Shown piece after piece: positions 45,500 to 56,800 of a DNA stretch of 64,000 nucleotides. The number at the start of each line of letters is the position of its first letter. Position 1 is the first letter of the stretch. This DNA is from Alisma plantago-aquatica. Lineage: Eukaryota > Streptophyta > Magnoliopsida > Alismatales > Alismataceae. A model generated the notes under the pieces. It was not told the origin of the DNA, did not search any database, and worked only from the letters and a program-made list of their open reading frames with translations. Made by a program: the position numbers and the translations under genes. The stretch is taken from contig OY856412.1 of the NCBI GenBank assembly GCA_963693085.1, forward strand, positions 1,129,908,244-1,129,972,243, in the 5' to 3' direction.

Positions 45500-46000
45500 C
45501 ATGTAAGGTCAGTTATTCCAAAAAAAACGACCTTGTAAACTCTCTCGGTCGAGAAAATTGTCGAACGAACACATTTTCGGTCGACAATTTTCTTGACCGA
45601 GAGAGTTTATAGGGTTGGTTTTTTTGGAATAACTGATGCTAAATATTGAATAACCACCCTGTAAACACTCTCGGATGAGAATATTGTCGATCAGAAACTT
45701 TTTTGGTCGACAATTTTCTCGACCAAGAGAGTTTATAGGGTCGGTTTTTTTGGAATAACCAATGCTAAATATTGAATAACCACCCTGTAAACACTCTCGG
45801 TTTAGAAAATTGTCGACCGAACACATTTTCGGTCGACAATTTTCTCGACCGAGAGAGTTTATAGGGTCAGTTTTTTTGTAATAACCAATGCTAAAAAATT
45901 AAATAAACATTTCAGTGTACCCCTCGATCGAGAAAATTGTCGATCGAAAATAATTCAGTCGACAAAAGTTTCGACCGAGGGGTACACTCAAATGTTCAAA
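45500..46000. repeat. CACTA left subterminal palindromes
   Basis: Three to four hairpin-forming units of the form CTCGGTCGAGAAAATTGTCG...TTTTCTCGACCGAG, each with arms of about 25-30 nt, separated by a short ACACATTTT-type loop. Units lie near 45540-45608, 45670-45735, 45795-45860 and 45922-45982. Confidence 0.9.
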
Positions 46001-46559
46001 CTGAAATAGAAAAGAAGATTCATATATTCTGGGAGAGGGGAGCATTGATGCTCAACCGTCACCATTCAAAACCACACATTCATGACAAAAATGATTCGTA
46101 ATCACATCATAATTTACAAAATGATAGATTGCTTGAAATATAAGGAGGAAAAATTAGTTTGAAATCCTAGAAATATACATCTTTTGAGAGATTAAAAGCA
46201 ATCATTATCCATATGCAAACAAGGTCTATGATTACCACTTCCATAAAAAAAACCATGCACAAGATGTAGGGTTCATCTAAGATGATACAAAAAACTATCA
46301 TACAAGCTCACACCCTAGGTAAAGGTACATCTTTATACTTGGATCAATATTTTTAAGGCAAAATCATGTACATGTAACATAAGAGTGAACAATAATCATG
46401 GATAAAGTTATATAACTCACCTTAGAGATGATGTAGAAACTACAAACAGCAAGGTAGATTGAAGAAAAATGGGGAACAAACCCTAGCTTGGGCACTCCTC
46501 TTCACCAAGCTGGTTCCTTCTCCAAAAAGGAAGCAAACCCTATGTTGAAAAGGTAAGAA

Positions 46560-47040
46560 GAAGAGAGTGGAAGATGTTTTGAACCATTATCTCAAGCTCC
46601 ACCATGGAACGTCATGGATTCAGCCAAGAAGAAGAGAGAGGAAGATAGAACAACAACAAAAACAAAGAAAAAGAGACAGAACTCATTTACCAAGACTAAG
46701 AAAGGTGGATCTGAACCCGGAAACGAACGCGGGAACTTTACTTGGAAACAACGACGACCTTCCTTGGAAATGACAACGACCTTACGTGGAAACGGCGACA
46801 ACCTTCGTAGAGGATGAGACGACCTTCATGGAGAAGCGGAGACCATCGTGGAAGTGCGAAAGGCGGCAACGAAGAGCTCTTTTCACAGACAGGAGGCAAG
46901 GGCTTTGGCGGCGCGGAGAGGTGGCAAGGGCTTCACGGTGGAAAAGGTATCCGCAACGCGGGAGAGAAAAAGAGAATGAAAATTTTGTTTCGCAGGGGAG
47001 AAAGACTACATTTCAGCCATTTTAAAGGAGAGACTCGACC
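46560..47040 (+). other. Purine- and CpG-rich core segment of the CACTA element
   Basis: Composition differs from the rest of the element. Frames in it (46567-46773, 46614-46817, 46786-47025, 46814-47191) are low-complexity Lys/Arg-rich. A loose repeat of about 30 bp with a GGAAACRACGACCTT-like core recurs between 46738 and 46840. It could be a captured host 5' UTR/exon fragment or a decayed leader; no family recognised. Confidence 0.4.
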
Positions 47041-47119
47041 TATAGCATCGGTTAAAAGAAACAAACCGACACTAAAGATAAGTGGTGCCCGTGTTTGGTT
47101 ATTTAAAAACACTCAAACA

Positions 47120-47580
47120 CATTTTCGATCGACAAATTTGTCGACCGAGACGTTATCGGTCGACAAATTCATTGACCAAGGGGATCTCTAGGGTCGGTTA
47201 AAAGTAAAAAACTGACGCTAGAGGTGCTTATACATGCGTGAACTAAACTGGATCCAAAATTCATGTCGGTTGACAAATTCATCGACCGAGAAGTCCTTTA
47301 GGGTCGGTTATAAGAAAAAACCGACCCTAGAGGTGCTTATACACGTAAAATTTGGCTCCTTCTTGGTCGACAAATATGTCGACCGAGGAGAGCTCTAAAG
47401 GTTCTTATACATGTGTGAACTAAATTGGATCCAAAATTCATGTCGGTCGACAATATTGTCGACTGAGGAGCACTTATAGGGTCGGTTATAAGGAAAAAAC
47501 CGACCCTAGAGGTGCCTATACATGTAAAATCTAGCTCTTTCTCGGTTGATGAATTTGTCGACCGAGGGAGCTCTAAGGTG
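47120..47580. repeat. CACTA internal GTCGAC palindrome and GGTCGGTT units, block 1
   Basis: Repeating cassettes of a TCGGTCGACAAAT...GTCGACCGAG hairpin, GGTCGGTTATAAG...ACCGACC hairpin and GAGGTGCTTATACA spacer. Confidence 0.88.
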
Positions 47581-47586
47581 CTTATA

Positions 47587-47782
47587 AAACCCTAATATGG
47601 GATGATGTTATGTGAAACCCTAATATAGGGTGATGTCGTGTGAAACCCTAATATGGGATAATGTTATGTGAAACCCTAATATGGGATAATGTTATGTGAA
47701 ACCCTAATATAGGGTGATGTTGTGTAAAACCCTAATATGGGATAATGTTATGTGTAACCTTAATATGGAATGATGTTATGTG
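47587..47782. repeat. 28-bp tandem repeat, seven copies
   Basis: Seven contiguous 28-bp units starting AAACCCTAATATGGGAT (variants ATAGGGTG). Each unit opens with a plant-telomere-like AAACCCTAA. No unique spacers, so not a CRISPR array. Confidence 0.93.
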
Positions 47783-48239
47783 AAACCCTAATTGATAAAG
47801 ATGGGAAACTCTAACCCTAATGAGGGAATAGTGATGTTATCTTTGTATTGAATGATGTTGATATGAAATTGATATGGTTGTTATCTAGTATACTAACCAT
47901 GCAAGTATCATGAGATAATAAGTGTATAAACAAGTATGAGATATGATGGTAATGGACTTTGTGAGCCATTATTTTATTTGTTGCGTAGTGAAAGGCCACA
48001 ACAAGAAGATGAATATGACTAGTGAGTTATGTGAGATTCTTGTGTAACAAATATCCTGAATACCTTGGTCAGATGACCTGAAGGTAATAGTTACCTAATA
48101 AGTGATAACCATGTTTAGTGATGAACTAAGGGTTTGAATACCCAGATCCAGAAAATGTGATGATGTTGGTATTGAGGGATGTGAATTCCCAACAATGAGA
48201 CAAGGGAATGAGATCCCAATGCTTTATAAAGTTTTGAAA

Positions 48240-49600
48240 AGTACTAAACTGGATCCAAAATTCTTGTCGGTCGACAATATTGTCGACCGAGGAGCCCTTT
48301 ATGGTCGGTTATAAGAAAAAACATACCCTAGAGGTGAAATTTGCCTCCTTATCGGTCGACAAATTTTTCGATTGAGAGGTTATCGGTCGACAAATGCTTC
48401 GACTGAGGGAGCTCTAGAGTCGATTATAAGGAAAAACCGACCTTAGAGGTGCTTATACACGTGAAATCTGGCTCCTTCTCGGTCGACAAATTTGTCGACC
48501 GAGAGGATATCGGTCGACAAATTCGTCGACCGAGAAGATCTCTAGGGTCGGTTAAAAGTAAAAAACTGACGCTAGAAGTGCTTATACATATGTGAACTCA
48601 ACAAGATCCAAAATTCATCTCGTTCGACATTATTGTCGACCGAATGGACTTCTAGGGTCGGTTATAAGGAAAAAACTGACCCTAGAGGTGCTTATACATG
48701 TAAAATTTGGCTCTTACTCGGTCGACAAATTTGTCGACCGAAAGGTTATCGGTCGACAAATTCGTCGACCGAGAAGAGCTCTCGGGTCAGTTAAAAGTTA
48801 AAAACCGACGTTATAGGTTCTTATACATGTGTTAACTAAATTGGATCCAAAATTGATGTTGGTCGACAATATTGTCGACTGAGAATCCATTTAGGGTTGG
48901 TTATAAGGAAAAGACCGACGCTAGAGGTGCTTATACATGTGTGAACTTAAATGGATCCAAAATTTATCACGGTCGACAATATTGTCGACCGAAGGGACTT
49001 CTAGGGTCAGTTATAAGGAAAACACCGACCCTAGAGGTGCTTATACATGTGTGAAGGCAAATTGGATTCAAGATATCTAACCTGCATTTTTTGTAGACAT
49101 ATAAGATCAGTTATTTGAAAAAACCGACCCTATAGATCGAGGCACGAAGCCAAAATCAACCAAATTTTGTCGTGGGAAACTGTAATTGGCTTTCTAATCC
49201 AATTGTCTATAAGGTCGCTTATTTTATGAAAACCGACCATATAGAGATACACTGCAAGGTCGGTTATTTTAAGAAAAGTGACCCAAGAGGTCTTAAGTGG
49301 TGCCTGCATTTTTTATTGACATATAAGGTCGGTTATTTGGAAAACCGACCCTATAGAGTTACACTACAAGGTCGGTTTTTTTAAGAAAAGCGACCCAAGA
49401 GGTCTTAAGAGGTGCCCGCATTTTTTATAGAAATATAAGGTCAGTTATTTGGAAAACCGACCCTATAGAGTTACACTACAAGGTCGATTTTTTTAAGAAA
49501 ACCGACCCAAGAGGTCTTAAGTGGTGCCCGCATTTTTTTTAGACATATAAGGTCGGTTATTTGGAAAAACTGACCCTACAGGTAGTGACGTTATAACCCA
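48240..49600. repeat. CACTA right subterminal repeat block
   Basis: Many further GTCGAC palindromes (48265-48985) and then a run of GGTCGGTTATTTGG / AACCGACCC inverted pairs (49100-49600) ending at the right terminus. A segment with GTGGTGCCTGCATTTTTTAT recurs about every 120 bp between 49290 and 49550. Confidence 0.9.
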
Positions 49601-49614
49601 TTTTTGTACTAGTG

Positions 49615-49617
49615 TGT
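49615..49617. repeat. CACTA target-site duplication, right
   Basis: TGT followed by TATCCATGTAGG, the continuation of the duplicated copia RT. Confidence 0.95.
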
Positions 49618-50008
49618 TATCCATGTAGGTCTTTGCCACAAGACCCTATTGCACCCTATAGGCCTTGCCCCTTTAGGTGGCACAATCAAGTTCATACCTT
49701 CTTAGTTTACATGGATTCCATAATGGCCTTGAGTCGTTGCTCAGATTATGATACTTGATAGCTTCTAGTTGATTAGTTGGCTCATCCTATACGACCAACC
49801 CATCTGAATTGTTGGATTCTCAATTCTCCAGACTCAGATGTGTTCTACTAGAAGTATTTTATTCTATCTTTCATTTTGAACTAGAGATTCCACAGCAACT
49901 TGTGATTCTCTTAGTTCTCATTCTACCTCTTTGTTGACCTCGAACATTTTGAATTCTACTTTTACTCCCACTAATTATCTAGGAATTAAGTTATCCAACT
50001 AAAAAACA
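49618..50008 (-). pseudogene. copia RT, N-terminal part and linker
   Basis: Minus strand. 'IVPPKGARPIGCNRV' matches the canonical copia RT start (DLVxxPxGxxPIGCKWVxK), preceded by an acidic linker. 49618-49827 also completes copy 2 of the tandem duplication. Cut on the right by element A at 50013. Confidence 0.72.
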
Positions 50009-50013
50009 CTTTG
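50009..50013. repeat. Element A target-site duplication, left
   Basis: CTTTG, repeated at 61392-61396. Confidence 0.92.
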
Positions 50014-53000
50014 TTTTACAACCCCAACTTTTGGGTTCATTTGATGAGAAATGTGATTTCTCTTGTTAAAGATATTTGAAAAAAATGAAGGTATAATTTG
50101 TTTTGAATAAATGGATTTTGTTTACAATAGCCTTGATGATTGTTTTGTGGGATTTATTGGCTATTGGGCCCAAAAACAAGGAAGAGACAAAAAGGAACTC
50201 CATTATTAATAAGAAATGGAGAAAAGAAAAATGTAGAAACTATAGAAGGCAAAAATATGTATAATCCAAAGGTGGATTTCGTGCCTCTTGGGTTCCTTGG
50301 GTTCCAAGGAGTCCAAAGTTGCAAAAAGAAAGCAATAAGAAAATAAAAGATCAATTAAGTATTTCTTTATTAAGAAAGAAATTGAAAACAATGATAAAAT
50401 GTGAAAAATAAGTGAAAAGAGGTATAATTGAGTTATCCTTGATGGATTTTCATATCCAAAGGATTCCTAATGTTAAATGGAATGCCAATGAGGAAAATAA
50501 AAAGAAAGGAAAAGAGAAATTCTCAAAAAGAGATATTTTAATAAGAAATATACACGATAATGGGAAATAATGAATATAGTTGCATCTAGAAGAATAATAA
50601 GTATCCTTATAAAGGAATTTCGAAATAATAGAGTTTCTTGGGGTCTAAGGAGCCCCAATGAAGAAAGAGGAAAGCAAAAATTACAATAATGCAAAATAAG
50701 AGGATAATATGATGCATAATGAATGAATTTTGTGGTTTTGTTAAAGAGGTGGTATTTTCTATTAAAAGTAAACATAATTTCGTGCCAATGAATTAAAAGT
50801 CAAATACAAGGAGATTAAAACAGGTATTTTTTGGATTTCCCTTTAAGTAAATAGATTCCTTAATAACCAAGGAATACTAATAAACAAGGAATAGATTAAA
50901 GGAGAGAAATTGCACCTAAACAAGGAAAGTAGGATAAACGGGACTTGTTTTCCATGTGGTTAAGCACAATGGCACACTGCCATCCTTCCCTATATAAGGG
51001 TTATATCTAGGGCCTCGAGCCAAAGAGATCTCAGGCATCTCTCTCTCCATTTCTTCTTGTTTCTACATGAACCCTAGCTAGGAGAAAGTGGAGTGATCTT
51101 GGGGACGTCCAGGCTCTGTGATGGGATACTAGGGTGGCACGTGGATTCTCCAACAACCAGGAGAGGCTTGGACATCATCCCGTAGTTCTTGCTCTCACTC
51201 CATCCACCTATAGTGTGACTGCATGGTCAGAGATGGAGGAGGAGCTGCAACATGACCCCGATCCAATTCGACCATGGTTTGAGGAGTTTGTGATGCTCTT
51301 ACGAAGCCAGAGAGGATTGGACGATCATTTTCTTGGCACTTCACACCTGCGCGATTCCTGCAAGAGGGTTGTAGGTTGGCCGCATCCACAGACCAGCTGG
51401 GTGGTTTCCAGCAGTCCTGGCCACATGTCAGGGGCACCCTATCCTGTGTGGGGCATAGTGGAGGAAGGGGGGAGCACCATGGTGCCCATCAGAGGCTGGA
51501 AGGGGGGCGGTAGAGCCTCATCTTGACCATGCTGCAGCGGCAACTAGGTCACGCAAGGAGGAAGATGACCGGAGGCGGTGTTTGATGGAAATACATCTCT
51601 GGGTGCTATAGAACTAGTAACTTATGCAAGGTTAAATCATACAATACATTATGTTTCCAAACGATTAAGCATTGTTGCATGAGATGAGTGACGTGGCGGC
51701 TTCTAATTGGCTCTGGTAAGCAATATCTTGCAAAAGTCATATTTAATTATTGGTAGCTCGGATGGACACACATAAAATATGGAAATTGCTTAGAAAAATG
51801 AGGGGAATCCAATAAAAATATATTTAGGAACTAATTCCTCTTAAAATTCGAAAAGGAATGTAAGTTATCAACTTTAATGATTTAATGATTAAGAAACCCT
51901 ATTTTGTGATGATTAATTAATTGGTAGGTTTTAATGGATAATTAAAATTGATGTTAGCCTGTTAATCATGAAAAGATACATTAAGATAAAAAATGATGAA
52001 CTTTGCACGTAATTAGTTTAATTGAGAGTTCATGTGCATAAATATGTTATAATGGGCCTTGAAACCCTAATGTTAGTGAATGTGACTCTTGATAATTTTA
52101 ATTGTTCAAAATCATGATTAAAGTCGAGATATGATAATTTTAAGCTTTTTCAAGTATAAAAGTTTCTAATTGTGGATAAATACCCTTAATGTAGTAATTA
52201 GGGTTTTCTAGTGTATAAAAGATAGAATTAATGGCAAATCGAGTTCATATGTGAATTAGACCATAATGAACTTTGAATTGATGATAAATGAGCATAATGA
52301 TCTTATCATGAATTAAAAGGATAAAAATGGTAGCTTTAATATAAAAAAGGCTTAATGGACTTAATTGATGATTAATTATGATGTTTATGAAATTAAGGTT
52401 ATATGTTGTTAAAAAGGTAACCTTAATAACTTTCGTGAAGGATAGATGATAAATTAGGGTTTAAAAGAGTAAAATGAAGTAAAAACCCTAATTTCAAAGT
52501 AAACCCTAAAAGAGGTAGAAATCCTAAAAAGGATTAGAAACCTTAAGTAGCAAGATGGTAGGAATAGATTTTGATAAAAAGGAATTGGATGTGATTTCAG
52601 GATTCTTGTACTTGCTTGGTTAGATTTCTCTTCTTGGTTGATTCTGTCTCAAATATGCATGACAGGTATGTGGTTATGCTTATTAATATCTCGAATTAGT
52701 TTTTCGAGGTTTTCTGAAGTTTTCCTCGATGACTTGAATTAAAATGTTGGATGAATTTAATTCATGCAAACTGTAAAGTGACTATGACTATTACCATAAG
52801 TATGCATACATGACTGGCTCAGATCCTGGTCCTCCTCTGTGGCTATGTGAATGCTAAAAAGGGTAACCGACAGCCATGTCTAGGCTATCAAGAGTTAGGG
52901 ATTGGGCTACCTATGTGTAGTGCCATGCAACTCTTTAGCACACCATGAGTTAAGGAGTGGGCTACCTATGGGTAGTGCCATGTGACTCAAACCTAGAAAC

Positions 53001-53539
53001 TGATTCACCTGTTAGGTAGGATCATGAGGGGTTAAATGGGGATCTACCATAAGGAAGGTAGCATCCAGGTCCACTGTAGGGATAGCGCAGAGGTTAGGAT
53101 ATGTAAGGATTGAGAAGTTATGTTGAAAATGTAAAGTTGTTTGTTAAATCATACTTGACTGCAATATGTTTTTATAGTTAATTGCACGTTTATTGTTTCC
53201 CCCTCATACCTGCTTTAGGATGACCGATGTTTTGTTTGTCAGCGTTTTAGGTACTAGTGAAAAGAAAAAACAATAAAGTGGCATATGTGGACTTAAATAT
53301 GAGGATTAAATTTCAAAGGAGGATTAGTTAGAATAGACTCCATGTGGATAGAAGTATATATCCAAGTTTTTGAAAAAGGTATGAAAAGTTAAATTTTATT
53401 ATAGCCTTTCAGTTTAGTTTGGTAGAATTTGATAATTATTATTGATTATTTGTCGAACCTTTGATCCAGAAATTGGGATAACAACTCTGACCTCTTGGTC
53501 TCCCTTAATTGGGGGTTACTGGGAGGCAGGGTCATTACA
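50014..53539 (+). repeat. Element A 5' LTR (3,526 bp)
   Basis: Closely matches 57877-61391 along its full length with scattered substitutions and small indels. It has a TATA box at 50991 and a GC-rich leader block at 51100-51560. The 130-codon frame at 51134-51526 lies in that block and has no domain. Confidence 0.95.
50991..50998 (+). promoter_or_regulatory. LTR TATA box, element A 5' LTR
   Basis: CCCTATATAAGGG followed about 30 bp downstream by CTCTCTCTCCATTTC, a plausible pyrimidine-rich start region. Confidence 0.7.
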
Positions 53540-53541
53540 TT

Positions 53542-53553
53542 TGGTATCAAAGT
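53542..53553 (+). other. Element A primer-binding site (initiator tRNA-Met)
   Basis: TGGTATCAAAGT, two mismatches to TGGTATCAGAGC, two bases after the LTR end. Confidence 0.85.
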
Positions 53554-56500
53554 ATAGGTTCCTCATTTAATCTGTAATAATTATTAAATTTTACAAACTC
53601 TGTAGAACCCAAGGGAGTTATTCTAGGATTTTTCGAAAGACAGAGGTGTCTGAAAAGGATCACGCTCGGGGGCTGGCAAGATTTTCCTCCACACCGCAAG
53701 TCAGAATATGAGGACTCCCGAATCCGTGTGACTGCCTAGTCAAAGTCTCAGGATTTGACTCAAAATAAGTTACCTTTAGGACTCTCTCATCTTGTTCATC
53801 CCTTCTCAACTCAAACATTGTTAAGGATTATAAGGATTAGGGTTTTTCTCTCTTTTCCTCACCCTCTTGAGGTATGGGTAAGGTTGATAAGGTTTAAGGA
53901 ATCCTCCACCAAATTAATGAAAAGCATGTAAATAATATGTCATGGACATAAGCTTAACAGATTAAGCATAAAAGAATAGATACATGCTTAGGTCGTATGA
54001 CATAAGTTGTCATGCCCTCAGGAGAGACTTGAGGCTGGACCTTCTTGTCAGGAGGATAAGTAAAGAGAGTTAGTCTTGGAGGTAGAGACCTCCATTATAA
54101 GTGGAGACCCAGCACATCCTCTGAGGATGATGCTAACCCTAACCCTGAGTGGTGAGAAGACATGATGAGTTAGATGTCATGGTAGACTAGGTGTTTGGAT
54201 GGACATGCCTTTGGATGCCATATGAGCCATGAGAGGTTGGATAACTTGGTACCTTGGATGACCTAACCTTGGGAAGGGTCATGTTTGAGTGAAGGATAGC
54301 ACCTTCATTGATGATGTTAGAGAAGAACCTACGGAAACCCCATGGGCTCATATGAGCATGGCGTAGTATGCACCCAGAATACGTCAATAGTGCTGACAGT
54401 AGGTTGAAACCCTTGCCAGGAGAGTATGATGGATAGCTTATGAGATGAGCATAAAGAGCTATGGATAACCTTGAACAAACATAGGTTTCACCATGTAGGG
54501 GTATGCTTATGAGTTGGACTCATATTCATGGAGAGAGGAACTCTATAGTGAGGATGGTTGTAGGTTTAGTTCTAGAGAGAGAGAGTAGGAACCATGTAGG
54601 AAGGTCAGAAGCCTAGACTCTGAGATATGAGGAAAAGTGGGGAGTTGAGGATGATGTGACCTAGGTGGATGTTTGTGGTTGCCTCATGCTTAATCCTTGG
54701 AGGTTGATGATGTCTTGTTTTCCATGAGAGGAATCAAACCCTAGAGAGAGGATGAGTCTGTTGGTACCTCTGTACCTTTGGTATAGATGAGAGGAAGAGT
54801 TCCTTAGACCTGAAGAGGTTTAGTAGCAGGTTGTGAGGCCTTGTACCTTGTTGGTTGTCCTTGAGGAGGACTCCACTCTGAAGTGTTGCTTGAGTAGAAC
54901 GATGATAGAAAGTGCATGACATGCCTTGTACATGTTTGGATCATAGTTAAGAGGTCGAGCAGATAGGGGACATCAGAGAAGTGAACCTAGGGTTCCTAGG
55001 ACTAAGAGGGCAAGTGGTGTACTTGATGCTCATGACAAGGTTTGAGTTCTATAGATTCGAGCATGGTACTCCTCATGGTTGGAGGAAAGAGAACCCCCTT
55101 AAGTTTAAAGGTATGTTTGATGAACCCCTCATAGCTAAGTGGATGACATGGGAATGTATGATCGTGATCCAGTGTTGAGGATGAGAACAAGTATGACCCA
55201 GCATGGTTTAGTAGGTGGTCAGCTTGTTCCTTAGTAGTTTGCTAGGGTTAAGCATGCTCATGTGGAGGTAAACCCGAGACATAAGGATGTTTGTGACATT
55301 TGGTGTAGTTTCCTCCCATCCTGGGAGAAGGACCTTTTGTAGAGTGTATACCAGCTTCGAGGGTTTTGAGGAAACCTAAAGGGGTCTCATAAGATCTTGA
55401 GAAGCAAGTGAAATTACATGGTTTGGGAATGAACATGTAAGACCCATAGATAACCATCTCTAAGTGCATGTGGTTGTGTTACCATGGAGGTAACTGGTAT
55501 GGGGCCTGACCAAGGTTGGCAGGTTGCCATGACCCCTATGAAAGGATGAAAGTCAGCCCATGAATGCAAAGAGAGAGATGATGAAGACTTGGGTAAGGTT
55601 CTAAGTTGAACATGTACTATGTTAGAATCCTAAGTCTATCCTAGGGTCAGGTAGGGATAAGACCGATGGAAGTAGGAGTTGCCTAATTCCCTAGTTGCAC
55701 ATGACCATAGGGTCGGGAGGTAATAGCTATCATTGTCTAAGGGCCATGGGTTAGGAACTTGATCACCTTGATGAACTCATGGGACCCAAAGGGCAGATGA
55801 GTAGGGCACTCTCTAGATGCATAAGTGAAGAGGGATGGCCCCCAAAAGTATCGGCACCCTATAGACCTAGAGGAGCTGACCAAGGATTGTGTGGACCAGT
55901 TTCCATGGAAGTAACTTTGATATCAAGATGATTGGGATATAGAGGCATAAGTTGCATGTTTCAACTTAGATTTAAAGGTGTACTGGCAAGGTGGGATGTA
56001 CCATTTATACTCTTGGAACAGGAAGAACTCTGTATTTGGACTGCAGCCAAATGCTTATTTCCTCTTGTTGTGGGAGTGAGGGATAGGACAATACGCATGC
56101 CATACACCATGGATAAAAGATGATGTGAGTTGGAACGTTGCTATGAGGTATGAGGACAGAGATGATAACATGCCCTGGTGGAGTGAATGCTACATGGATG
56201 GTTTACAACCAAGAAAAACAAGGTAGTCATCTTATGAGGGTGTTTTCATCATGAGATATGAGTCATACAAGAGAATAAGCTCAGAGTTTTCTTAATGAAG
56301 ATAGACCTAGAGTTGAGATGAGATAATAAGCAGAATACATGGAGGTGTATGTCTTCAACTTTACCTAACCCCTAAGGATGTGAAGTGGTAAAGGATGCTC
56401 TGGATGAGATACCACTGCCTAGTTTAGATGGAGGCTAGAAGAGGTTGATAGGATAATTCCCAGTTGGATAGAGAGATAAGTTTTGCTAACACACAGATGT

Positions 56501-56800
56501 AACAATATTGGTTGATCAAGTTAATGGTTGTTTGGTTAGCCAGCTTAGGCCTCGATGCAAAGAAAGGATGGTTGTAGAACCTCAGATACACTTCTTTGGA
56601 ACAGGAGGTGATAAAACCCTGATGAGAGTGGTTTAGGGTTGAGGAATCATGACATATAGGATATCATGATTTAAGATTACCATATACCATGGTACTACCA
56701 GGATAATAAGTGACAATAGTACTTTGGATGCTTAAGATGAAGTTGCATGAGGTATGTTGCCATGCAAGCCAGGAGGTGAAGGATGAACACCAGTATCCCA
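53554..56800 (+). pseudogene. Element A gag/pol region, degenerate
   Basis: A leader (53554-54030) matches those of B and C. A gag N-terminal piece 'TSSEDDANPNPEW' is readable near 54110-54150. From there to about 56800 the sequence aligns in order with the internal parts of B and C, but I find no protease, RT or RNase H motif by eye and no frame over about 80 codons. Either an old pol has decayed or the shared ancestor lacked part of it. Confidence 0.6.

Larger units (their letters stand above)
45308..49614. mobile_element. Non-autonomous CACTA (En/Spm-type) DNA transposon
   Basis: 4,307 bp with inverted ends CACTAGTACAGGAATGG and (reverse complement of right end) CACTAGTACAAAAATGG, a 3-bp TGT duplication and an in-situ empty site. 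Subterminal regions are packed with GGTCGGTT/AACCGACC and GTCGAC-type repeats as in other plant CACTA elements. No transposase domain was found, so movement would need an enzyme from elsewhere. Confidence 0.95.

Noticed and set aside
46592..46801. Membrane-protein-like minus-strand ORF in the CACTA core
   Set aside because: The Phe/Leu/Val-rich stretch is the antisense of a Lys-rich low-complexity sequence on the plus strand.
47587..47782. CRISPR-like array or true telomere repeat
   Set aside because: Units are contiguous without unique spacers, the context is plant transposon DNA, and the period is 28 bp rather than the 7-bp telomere unit.
51134..51526. 130-codon ORF in element A 5' LTR, with a similar 128-codon ORF at 59086-59472, as a conserved LTR-encoded protein
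   Set aside because: Both are copies of one LTR, so similarity is expected. Differences are not concentrated at third codon positions and include several amino-acid changes, and no such ORF is seen in LTRs of B or C. Treated as GC-rich leader sequence.
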